Made by a program: the position numbers and the translations under genes. Positions 55,313 to 64,000 of a DNA stretch of 64,000 nucleotides are shown here, in pieces (position 1 is the stretch's first letter; every line of letters starts with the position of its first letter). The notes under the pieces are model-generated. The model did no database searches and was not told the origin of the DNA. It worked only from the letters and a program-made list of their open reading frames with translations. Source of the DNA: Elymus sibiricus (Eukaryota; Streptophyta; Magnoliopsida; Poales; Poaceae); the NCBI GenBank assembly GCA_039707655.1, contig CM077671.1, forward strand, positions 365,392,720 to 365,456,719, given 5' to 3'.

Positions 55313-57765
55313 TTAGCATAATATTCAAACCAATCCGGATTGAATCTTCTTTTCTTCTTCCCAATCTGCCTGTATGGAAATTTTAACTTGCAAGGCTGGT
55401 TGGATCCCCAAATTAAATACCTTATTTCATCGCGTTGGTTGGGGTGATAATCTGACATTCACTTCCTTTTAGCTGGATCACGAAGAAGCTTGTTCAAATA
55501 AATTAGTTCAGGCACAGCAGAATTATGTATATGTGATGTCTTGATGCCGTTCCACTACCATTTGAACTGTTGGTGCTGGCAGGTCCCTTGGTGGTGCCGT
55601 TATGCTGTTGACATTTGCCGACTTTCTTATCAAATAGTTCAGACAGGCATAGTTGAGTACTTCTCCATTATCTTCCTCCCCCTTCCCTGTCAAATAATTC
55701 CAAATACTAATTGTAAAAGTTCAGATACAAAATATGCTAGTAGTAGCAGGCTAGCACACAAATAGTACTGTGCTAGTAACATGTCCTGGTTAGTAATCGA
55801 ATGGCTTGTCGGATTGAATTGCATAAAAAACTCCCAAATCAGAAAAATTGACTTATGGGTCAGTGTGTCACTAATCCTATCAAATTTTATTAGAACATGC
55901 CTACAGAATAGTAGTAGTACACTAAAAATCATAAAATAAATGGATCCACTGAAGAACAAACCTAGTTCAGTTGGCCAGTTGGGGATGAGATACAGACCTG
56001 CAGTGCCGAGTGCCGACAACCAGGCGGCGGCGGCGCAGCGGCACCCGGGCGCTCGGCGTACTCCGGACTTGGTGGCTGACATCTGGCGGAGCTGCAGAGG
56101 GCGAGTCGCCCAATCGTCAGAGCAAGCGGCGGCGAAGCCGACGATTCATATTCTTCGCAATTGAAGTCCAATTCTCCAATACTTGAAGCTGCGTCCAATA
56201 ATCTGGAGCGGTGTCGTTTCAAATCACGTTTAATCACTGGGTTTAATTTTTATCTGGTGGAAATCGCTCAAGTAAATGCAGGGACACGTAAGCTGCTGAG
56301 AATTTGGCTTTGTATTATTTTTTGCTGCCTTTTTTTTTCAAGTTGGTTCAAAAGGAGCGGGGGCACCAGTCTGCGCCCACTGGGGGCCTTGCTAGGCTGG
56401 CATCGGATACAGGTAGGACCGAAAATTAAGTGGGGTCCTGGGACCCCACTCGCCATAGTGTTGGTCCGCCCCAGCGAAAAGATGGAGTAGAACGGCCACG
56501 ACAGCCCATGGCCCAGGCATGGTCCAGCTCCTCGCCAGGCCCAGCCCATAGTCCGGGCAAACGGGGCACCTGCTCTGGGCCCCTGGGAGTCAGGAGCCCA
56601 GGCCCATGTAGTGGTTGTATAGTAGTTGTAGTATGCTCTAATACAGACCAAAAAAATGGAAAGAAAAATAAATTAAATTAAGGCCTAAAGATTCATGCAC
56701 GCAAGGAAAGCCCATATAATTAGGAAATCAATTGCTATTTGCTAGCTCCTTTCTCATACTCGATTGTTCGACTCCTCTTTTTTCCCCAAACCCAATCTCC
56801 CCTAACAGCGCCATCGCTCTCGTGCCTCTCGGCCTTCGTGGACGCGACCAGCCATGAATGGATACAAACAGCACGAATTTGTTATCAGGCCCCGTTCACG
56901 CCCCAATCAGCTCTCATTCCTTTCTCAAGTTTATGCTCACTGCTGTCAAATAGTAGATGTTTGAGATATGATACATTTTCTCGAATACGCATGAGTGTGT
57001 ATACTATATATCATAAATAAGAGGAGTTTGAGAGATGGTACATGTTCTTACTTTCCATATTCCTGTTCCTCAATTCGAAGGTTCGCCATTAAATAGCTTT
57101 ATTTTCTGGCTCTGATGGCTCCACATTGGTCAGATTTGTATAGGTCTTCTTCTTCTTCTCTTCATTGGATCCAAGTGAGAGAGAATGTTGGGGAGATAAG
57201 GAGAAGAGGGGAATTTTTATTCAGTTCCTGGTGTCGCTTTTATCATTCGTGTTGACTGATGTGTCATGTGGATCGAGCCATCTACATCCCCATCCATATT
57301 CAGGTGCTTTTTTCATTGTATTAACCATTTTTATGCAGCTGGTTTGGCGAAAATATTTATGTGGTAGAAGTAGTGATAAAGCGAAGAGACAAACCCGTAT
57401 AGATAAATGGTAATACCCCAAAACGATTCAATTGCAAAATATTTTGATATTTTTCATTACTACCATCCTGTAGTGCTCTTGATCGATAAATTGTTTGTAC
57501 TATCGGTTTTAGAATCAAAATAACATCGATCAAGCGCGGCGAGCGGCTCTGGCCCCAGGCCCCTTGTTGTTGTCTTGCCCTGGGCCCCATATATCTATGG
57601 ACCGGCCCTGAATGCAAGGGGACATGTATGCACTGTAACGGTGTATGCTTCGGCGATGTATTCACATATAACATATTGTTCGACCTTGATATGCACTCAT
57701 CCCTAGCTAGTCGCGGTGGTGATTCAGGTGGGCAGCGCACCCGAGTGCTCCTCGTTCGTGTCCGT
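55313..57765. other. Gene-poor stretch, possible DNA-transposon end near 57610
   Basis: No gene is supported. Minus-strand frames at 55690-56237 (one with two hydrophobic stretches, one Pro/Ala-rich) lack known domains and a common register. The sequence GGACCGGCCCTG at 57599-57610 is the reverse complement of CAGGGCCGGTCC, a typical hAT-type end, but no partner end or 8-bp duplication was found. Confidence 0.35.
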
Positions 57766-58330
57766 TGGAGTATGTCTTTTTGTAACTACTTTGAATTATA
57801 CATTTCAACCATCCAAAGTACAAAGACGTGATGTGTGCAATAAACCAACTATTGGCCAGTGAGCAGTGAGCAATATATTTGATTTCTCTAGTAAAACCTG
57901 ACATGAACGCTAAGTTGGCTAGCCTATATATATGTAGGGTATCTCCCTGGTCACTTCTCCAGAAAGACTAGCACTGTTAGCAGGCATGAGGCATGCAAAT
58001 TGTAAAGCAGTATGACAGCCTAAGTTTGAGACACAAGAGGAAGAGGGTTCGATTGAAGTGATCACAGTAATCTTGACATGAGCATCACAAAAGGGAGTAT
58101 CTGGAATGGGAATGGGTGGTGCTCGGAATAGTTATCAAACCACTCCAAGTGAAATGACGATCTAGGCCTAGCCGGCACTCTGCATCAGCGTATTATGTTG
58201 TGACAAGCACACATCATACGAATTTGAGCCTTAGGGGTTGACACAATTACACATCACCTCCCGCTTACATAATTCTGCACACTTGCAGTTTTCAATTAGC
58301 CCTTGATATGCTTCGATACATCCCATTGAA
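57766..58330 (+). repeat. Duplicated DUF1618 3' flank, copy D
   Basis: It shares TTGGAGTATGTC, GGCCAGTGAGCAGTGAGCAA and TTGAAGTGATCACAGTAATC with flanks A to C. No DUF1618 coding sequence precedes it. It leads into a block (58470-60735) that matches 22480-25037 plus 29172-29350, so it is the fourth copy of the duplication unit. Confidence 0.8.
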
Positions 58331-59252
58331 AAGTTTTTTTTGGTTTTGAATAAACTGAATCCCCATAATATTGTCTTGCATATGCATGGTTACTATTAAA
58401 CTAAAATCAACTAACTAGTTTTTCGAAATTTTCCCAGTTTCTTCTATACTTAAATATGTGTTCTACGTCTCCTACAAAAGGATAGGGAACATGTTAAAGA
58501 CATCCACCTAAATGCAGATGTAAAAATGGAATAGCCGCTCACAGATCAAGAACACATATCACAATGTCCTGGATTCCTAGCTAAGAGCAGTATATCAATT
58601 CATCGTTAATTTTAATTACCACTTCAATTGGAGCGGGCTACAAGCACAAAATTCAGTAAAATAATGGTGAAAAAAGAAAGCAGCTTCAAGATGGAAGAAT
58701 GACAGTGAAACAAACAATGTGATTCAGTGTCACCAAGGTACACTAAGTAGCGTTGTTTGTTTTCAAGCAACTGTGAAGGAACCTACTATAACTTGCAGCT
58801 TGATACTTTGATCAGTGAGCATGAAACATCATATTCTATCAAGGTAAAGATCACTTTAATGGAACATGTTACTGTGCATGACTTTACCAAGAAAATCATT
58901 ATTTGTACAAAGAAAGGAACAAATTAGGCATTCCTATACTCATATGCTACACTCGGAGCAGCGTAATATATTCTCAAACACCACATTCAAAAGCTTGTTT
59001 GTTACCAACTGAACAAAATAGTTATATATAGTAACTCATTAACCAAACTCCTAAAATTGGGATGCATAATGGAGCGAACACAAAACTGCAAAATCCTCTT
59101 ATATAAATGTATTCAGACATAATAAACTTTGAAGGCACAAAAGTATTATTTTCTCAGAAAATGCATGAGTACATTGTCTCACTGGTTGTTCACATAAGGT
59201 AACTAACAAAAACTACCATGATACATTATTCCCCTCATCGGTGATAGCTACT
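58331..59252. repeat. F-box 3' flanking duplicate, intact copy
   Basis: The region aligns with 22480-23655 of the pseudogene locus (GTGATTCAGTG, CACTCGGAGCAGC, TTCAAAAGCTTGTTTGTT). At about 58985-59000 it preserves the empty site of the 391-bp MITE. No gene. Confidence 0.75.
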
Positions 59253-60485
59253 TTATAAACTCAGCAGGCTTCCCGTATAAATGCCAATGGATTTGGAATC
59301 ACTCAGATTTAGCGAATCGGGATAGGTGTCATTTCTTGGATCATAACTTCGCAGAAATACCTCTGGCTCTCCATTACCAAGGATACATTGCAGATAACGG
59401 TCTTCACTGAAAAAGATCCTCCCATCATCTAACATCAGGAAAGGATACCTACAACAAGGCCTAGCAACATGTGATGGCATACTGTATTTCTTAACCCAGA
59501 TACATTTCTCATAATCTGTCAAAAACCACAAGTCCATAGATATGTAATGGATATTGTGAACCATAACTAAACAGCCATTCAATTCAGCCAATGATATGGG
59601 AGTGTAACCCTTCTCCTGCGCAAACCTCTGCACCTGTTGGGGACCATGTAGAACACCCCACTCTTCTGTCTCGACGTTGAACGAAGCTATGCTAGCAGGC
59701 TCAATGGTTATAACCCCAGTTTCAAAGTATGTGGAATAAAAGTCCATCAAGAAGTACACCACCCCGTTGACGACCACACATCTTATCTTAGTACATATAT
59801 GGGACGGAGGGTCCTGCTTTCTCCTCCAGCTTCCATGGTTCATGTCATTAAAGGTGATAATCTCACATACCTTTCGGTCACCAATTGTAGAGACGCGGAG
59901 TGCCTTGTACTCTCTGGTAGAGGAGACCTGCCCAAATGCACACGACTGGACTTCGCAGCTCCATTTGTGTATTCCCTCTACCTCTAGCTCATGCACCAAT
60001 TCCTCTGAGAAATCAGTCGGCAAGGTGATGGTAGCTCCAGTGGCCGGGTTCAACACCCAGAAAGCCTGACGGTAGAAAATCCAGTTGAAGCAGACGAGGT
60101 CTAGCCGCGTGCGTACAACACGGATGCTACCGCCCTTGCTTGAGATCTGGCCTACCGCATCGCCCGACGAATCGTTCACAAGAATAATTTCATACTCGGT
60201 GCTTGGTATCCGCTTCACCACATTGCCGGACAAATCCGAAATCTCAACGCCGTTGACCCCACTGTCGTCGTGGTAGGCCATGGCGAGGAGCGGGGGCGCC
60301 GTGCGGTGGCGGGACTTGTGCGCCGCGATGAAGAGTGGGTCAGAGGTGAGGGCGCGCCAGGGGGGGCAGACGGCGCGCAGGCGGCAGAGCTCCTTGGCCG
60401 GGATGCGGAGGAGGATCTCATATAGCGCATCGGCAGGCAGGTCGCCGGAGCTGGAGGCAGCGGGGCGCGGCTTCGAGGACGACAT
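59253..60485 (-). CDS. F-box protein with F-box-associated domain
   Basis: The complete 410-residue single-exon frame starts at 60485 with MSSSKPRPAAS. The F-box (about residues 13-58: LPADALYEILLRIPAKELCR, then RLRAVCPPWRALTSDPLF) is the Skp1-binding motif of SCF ubiquitin ligases. The remainder is a beta-rich F-box-associated region with the usual CFNW, FWVLNPATGATITLP and MLDDGRIFF words, thought to bind the substrate. It is the intact duplicate of the pseudogene at 23656-24935. The ATG is supported by the paralogue, which has the same start. No signal peptide or membrane helix is seen; nucleus or cytosol is expected. The substrate cannot be told from sequence. Confidence 0.9.
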   Translation of the reverse strand: MSSSKPRPAASSSGDLPADALYEILLRIPAKELCRLRAVCPPWRALTSDPLFIAAHKSRHRTAPPLLAMAYHDDSGVNGVEISDLSGNVVKRIPSTEYEIILVNDSSGDAVGQISSKGGSIRVVRTRLDLVCFNWIFYRQAFWVLNPATGATITLPTDFSEELVHELEVEGIHKWSCEVQSCAFGQVSSTREYKALRVSTIGDRKVCEIITFNDMNHGSWRRKQDPPSHICTKIRCVVVNGVVYFLMDFYSTYFETGVITIEPASIASFNVETEEWGVLHGPQQVQRFAQEKGYTPISLAELNGCLVMVHNIHYISMDLWFLTDYEKCIWVKKYSMPSHVARPCCRYPFLMLDDGRIFFSEDRYLQCILGNGEPEVFLRSYDPRNDTYPDSLNLSDSKSIGIYTGSLLSL

Positions 60486-62322
60486 CGCTGCGGTAAGTAG
60501 ATCTCGTGAGCAAGCGAGGGAACCAAATCGACGATGGATTCAGATGGGGTTATGTGCCGAGGAGACAAAGGAGTTGGTCTTACCGAGAAAGGTGGCGGCG
60601 AGTAGGCAATCGCCAGAGATGAGATGTCGGAGGGGAAAGCGGCCGGCCCGCACTGGTCTAGGGTTTTTTAGGCCTTTGGGACAGCAGGGGCTCGAATACG
60701 AAGTGTCATGAACTCCTGAATTTCCCAATTTAGGCTAAATAAAAGGGAAAACAGTTTACCACAGACATCTGACGGAAGTCATTCGTGAGACGAGCCGCGT
60801 GCCGTCGATTCGTTTAAATCTCATGGTCAGGGGTGCTTTCCTCATTTGACGAGTTTCCAAAACACCCATCGATTTTGTCGCCGCATCCTCTCCAATAAGG
60901 CGATAACACCTCCAACATTAACCCCACGTCCCCGACAGCCTCAAAATCACTTCATTGCTCGTCCTCATCTCAATCGCCTACTCTCGTGTCGCTGATCTCG
61001 CCAATCCCCTCGCCGCCCTCACCTCTTCACCATGAACGAGCCCTGGTGTACCGTCCCAACCGGCGGCTGCCACTGGTATTAGCCACGAGGCCCATGTCCC
61101 GTAAGCTCGTGACCCCATAGCCGCCCGGGTCATCTCCTATAGCTTTATCTCAGATGTGTTGATGGATTCACCACCAGGAACATTGTTGGATTCACTCCCT
61201 CCTCCGCAAGGACCATCCTCATCTAACCTAGGTATCGAGTCTGAAAAATCTTGATATATATACCCCGATCTGATCTCTAACGTACTCAAAACAGAGCGGG
61301 TGGTCGCGGTGGAGGCGGGCGGTGGCCGAGAAACCAAAATGGAGCGGGGAGAGGCTCGCAGGCACAGAGAGGCCGAGGCTAGTGCTCATGGCCTCATGGC
61401 CATAATGACAGGCAAATTCCAGCAAAACCCGGACTCTGTTTTGCTTGCACCCGGTCCAAGTGGGGTGTTATGTCAACATTTATAACCAGGAACAATCATA
61501 TCTGAACCACGGATGACGATTATGATATGGTGTTTTGCTCCACCGAATGTCAAGGGGAGTAGATGCAATATGACTCTGAATCTCTTTAACATCAGTGTGC
61601 TATCTGATCTGAATCGCATAGAATTGGTTTATCTTCAACCTGGCATATATATATCAAGAAACTATGCGTGTTGATGAATGTCTGTTGTGGTTTATATATA
61701 AGGCTTGGAACCCGCAGCCAAACTGATGAGTGATTCTACAGTTTTCTGCAGTTTGACACTAGTCACATTGATTGATTTTGCTATGACGCCATGTTAAATC
61801 GTGCTCGACAGATGACACGTTTGTTTGCGAGCCAACAAAATCCATACTCCCTATTCGAAATGGATGCATGTGCCAAAGGAAACAACTTGGTAATTGTCAT
61901 GGTGACTACCATCATGCAATGCAAAACATGAAAAAAAATCGTGAAGCACACACATTTCATCCTGATTGGTCTCGTGGGAATGAATACCAGTAGAGAAGTA
62001 TCACACCGGACAAGACATGATCAATTAACCAAAACATAGCACAGCATCTCCAAAAAATCCCATTTTGACAAAAGTCTCATCCGATCGCCGTAAGATTCAG
62101 ATACGGCCGGCGTCGCGCATCGCATTAAGCATAGTGAAGAACATGACTAAATTGAAATGATAATCAAGCAAGGTCTGCTTCAGTCGGTAATGCGAGGGAT
62201 CCTACCCCCTTCATCGCTTGACTGCCTCGATAAGATGAAGAAAAATAGCTACTTTGATGGAGTTGCTCCTTTCATTGATTCTGTCTGCTGCATCCAAAGT
62301 GATCATCTAGCAGCATACGCAC
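60486..62322. other. Intergenic, no gene recognised
   Basis: 60486-60735 is the upstream region of the F-box gene and aligns with 29172-29350 of the pseudogene locus. From 60736 on I find only short frames without domains. Confidence 0.5.
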
Positions 62323-63150
62323 CTAGTTTAGAATGGCGACTCGGTTCGCGAAGGCGGCTGTTCCGGCGACCTCATCCGGGTCGAGGAAGCGGGAGATGAC
62401 GGCGACGGCGAGGTCGATGTGCTGGACGGCGAGGCTCGCGAGCGTGCAGGCGCGGTGGAGGTAGGTGCGCGCCTCGTCCATGCTGCCGATGGCCGCCTCC
62501 TCCATCCCGGGCTCGCCGGCGGCGTCCGGAGGCGCGGTCTTGCGGCGGCGGCGGCGTGGACCGTGGCCAGGGGCCGCGCGGGCGATCTTGACGAGGCAGT
62601 CGATGCAGCGTGGGAGATGGTGCTCCTGGGCCAGCTTGACGGCGTGGAAGGAGGCCTCGACGCGGGAGAAGGCCTCCGTCAGGGTGGCCGGGCGCGCGGG
62701 GAGGCGTTGCGCGAGGAGGGCGTCGTAGAGCTGCTCGTCCGGCATGTCGGCGAGGGCGAGGTCGAGGTGGAGGAGGGCGCCGCTCCGGGCGGCCATCTCG
62801 AGGCAGGTGGCGAGGTGGCGGGAGCCGAACTCGAGTCCCGTGGAGTGGGCGTCGCTGGCGTGGACGAGGCCGGAGACGAGCTTCTCGAGCACGGCCGCGC
62901 GCGCGTGGCCGGCCGTGGTCGCCTGCTGCTGCAGCCGGCGCTGGTGCTGCAGGAGGCGGTCGCGCTGGGCCCGGATGTTCCTGGCGGCGCACATGGCCTG
63001 CAGGAGTATGGAGCCTAGGTCGTCGTCGTCGTCGTCGTCGCTCGCCGCTGCCGCCTGTTGGTGGGTGGGGAGCCCGAGGAAGCGGAGGAGAAGGGGTTTG
63101 AGGAAACACATGGCGGCGTGGTGGAATGGAATGGAGGTGGGCACGGCCAT
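62323..63150 (-). CDS. Unrecognised 275-residue protein, GC-rich single exon
   Basis: The open frame starts MAVPTSIPFHHAAMCFLKPL and ends RVAILN followed by TAA. A second Met at residue 13 is an alternative start. An Asp run (seven residues, from a GAC repeat at about 63021-63043) follows a short hydrophobic N-terminus. The rest is rich in Ala, Leu, Arg and His and probably mainly helical (for example LLQAMCAARNIRAQRDRL, LHRACTLASLAVQHIDLAV). One basic cluster (RRRRRK, about residue 208) could be a nuclear signal. GC content is high, as in many grass single-exon genes. I do not recognise the family. Confidence 0.7.
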   Translation of the reverse strand: MAVPTSIPFHHAAMCFLKPLLLRFLGLPTHQQAAAASDDDDDDDLGSILLQAMCAARNIRAQRDRLLQHQRRLQQQATTAGHARAAVLEKLVSGLVHASDAHSTGLEFGSRHLATCLEMAARSGALLHLDLALADMPDEQLYDALLAQRLPARPATLTEAFSRVEASFHAVKLAQEHHLPRCIDCLVKIARAAPGHGPRRRRRKTAPPDAAGEPGMEEAAIGSMDEARTYLHRACTLASLAVQHIDLAVAVISRFLDPDEVAGTAAFANRVAILN

Positions 63151-63508
63151 GGGGTTTATGGGGGAGGAAAGTAGCGTCAGGGGGACGCGTGGCGTGCGTC
63201 TAGTGGGTGAGGGCGCTCAGGGCGGCGAGCGACAGGCTAAAATCCTGCTCGCTTTGCAGACGATGGGCTCTGCCGGGTGGGCCCACCTGAACAGCCACGC
63301 CCCCTTTGCCTCCGTTGACCGTTTGACCGCCTCCAAAACGGGAGAGCGCGAACCGATGCTGATCTCCTGGCGCGGGGGCTGATTCCGGAGTATGTCCTCG
63401 ATTCTCGACTCCAAATATCTCAGCTTCCAACATGAACAGTTTGAACTTCGAAAAACTTTTGCCTAGCCATTGCAAAAGATAACACAAAAAATAGCATAGA
63501 ATGAATTA
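63151..63508. other. Upstream region of the unknown gene
   Basis: This is the presumed promoter of the minus-strand gene at 62323-63150. I see no clear TATA box. A minus-strand frame at 63200-63487 overlaps it but has no domain. Confidence 0.35.
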
Positions 63509-63613
63509 CTCCCTTCCTAAATATAAGTCTTTTTAGAGATTACACTATGGACTACATACGGAGCAAAATGGATGAATCTACACTCTAAAGTATGTCTATA
63601 TATATATCTGTAG
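63509..63613. mobile_element. Stowaway MITE, left part only
   Basis: It begins CTCCCTTCCTAAATATAAG after TA (63507-63508) and follows the complete Stowaway at 18014-18173 for about 100 bases. It breaks off at CTGTAG, and the right third of the MITE is missing in the window. A retroposon begins at 63614. Confidence 0.85.
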
Positions 63614-64000
63614 CCCTCCTCTGGCGACATGGGGGAACCCTAGCCAGCGCCTCTAGCAACCCCCGCCGCCGGCCTCCCCCCCCCCCCCCCCCCCCTCGCC
63701 GCCGTCGGAGGGCCGGCCGGCGAAGCCGCGCCGGGCCCTAGGAAGGTGGCGGCCGGGCGGATCTGGCCCCTCGCGCCCCCACCCCCGACCCCGTGCCACA
63801 CCATCTTACCGTGGCGGCGCCCTACTGGTCCAGCGGCTGCGGTTCCGGCCACCCCAACGGCCCGACCTCGCCCTCTCCGGCCAGCCGCGGACCCCCTCTT
63901 CCCGTCATCCCCGGCCGCCGCGGACGCCCCCCCCCCCCCTCCTCATGCGCCTCCACCACCTCCACCCGTGACCAGGGGACTCTCTCCCAGCGATTCTCGG
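63614..64000 (+). mobile_element. 5' part of a GC-rich non-LTR retroposon, cut by the window end
   Basis: The leader CCTCCTCTGGCGACATGGGG and the following GAACCCTAGCC match the retroposon at 5265-6607 (near 5325-5350). It then runs through a C homopolymer (63680-63697) and very GC-rich DNA to the window edge. No coding domain is visible. It lies inside the Stowaway MITE. Confidence 0.6.

Noticed and set aside
55690..56237. Minus-strand gene with two hydrophobic stretches
   Set aside because: Two overlapping frames would have to be joined, there is no known domain, and splice sites are not convincing.
57599..57610. hAT element bounded by GGACCGGCCCTG
   Set aside because: Only one possible end was found, without a partner terminus or 8-bp duplication, so it is mentioned only as a possibility.
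62372..63109. 245-codon minus-strand and 199-codon plus-strand frames over the unknown gene
   Set aside because: They overlap the 275-codon frame. One is almost pure Pro/Arg/Ala, as expected for an out-of-frame reading of GC-rich DNA.

Overview
This is a plant nuclear window, almost certainly from a grass and most likely from the wheat/barley tribe (Triticeae). The reasons are an F-box gene and members of the grass-expanded DUF1618 family, a canonical Stowaway MITE, a CACTA element with the subterminal repeat CCGGGACTAAAG, Copia and Tat-like Gypsy LTR retrotransposons, and deep nesting of transposons. No bacterial, organellar, rRNA or tRNA gene is seen. I regard three host genes as intact: a DUF1618 gene (3797-5212, +), an F-box gene (59253-60485, -) and an unrecognised single-exon gene (62323-63150, -). 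One further small ORF of unknown function (31033-31458, +) is intact but lies inside a transposon.

Layout. 1-3300: AT-rich DNA and an inverted-repeat DNA element. 3480-29340: an old duplication cluster whose unit is a DUF1618 gene, its 3' flank and an F-box gene. The first DUF1618 copy is complete. Two more copies are 3' fragments (9961, 16921), a short piece lies at 22354, and one F-box copy (23656-24935) is a pseudogene. A fourth copy of the flank plus the intact F-box gene lies at 57766-60730. The copies serve as empty sites for one another, so many insertions can be delimited to the base: two non-LTR retroposons (5265-6607, 6733-8071), a Copia element (11244-16400), a tiny LTR pair (17626-17918), a Stowaway MITE (18014-18173), a LINE tail (18405-21900) carrying a CACTA element (18815-21596), a 391-bp MITE (22993-23383), a 21-bp poly(A) micro-insertion (24310-24330) and an LTR element with only gag (25038-29166).

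The most notable object is a 20.5-kb Mutator-like element (MULE), 30361-50911. It has terminal inverted repeats of about 160 bp and a perfect 9-bp target duplication, TATAGGAAA. A 13,049-bp Tat-like Gypsy retrotransposon (32045-45093, LTRs 99.1% identical, target duplication GTGGT) inserted into it later, so the original MULE was about 7.5 kb. It carries a MURA-type transposase on the minus strand near the right end (47157-50126, with five in-frame stops), a GRF-zinc-finger/membrane-anchor gene on the same strand (45574-46137, one-base frameshift) and, starting about 500 bp inside the left TIR and converging on them, the intact 141-residue ORF. This convergent layout resembles maize MuDR (mudrA/mudrB), but the second gene is different.

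Right of the MULE lie repeat words, a 2.4-kb non-autonomous Helitron (52920-55312), apparently gene-poor DNA, the fourth duplication copy with the F-box gene, the unknown gene, and at the right edge a Stowaway MITE cut by another non-LTR retroposon that runs out of the window.
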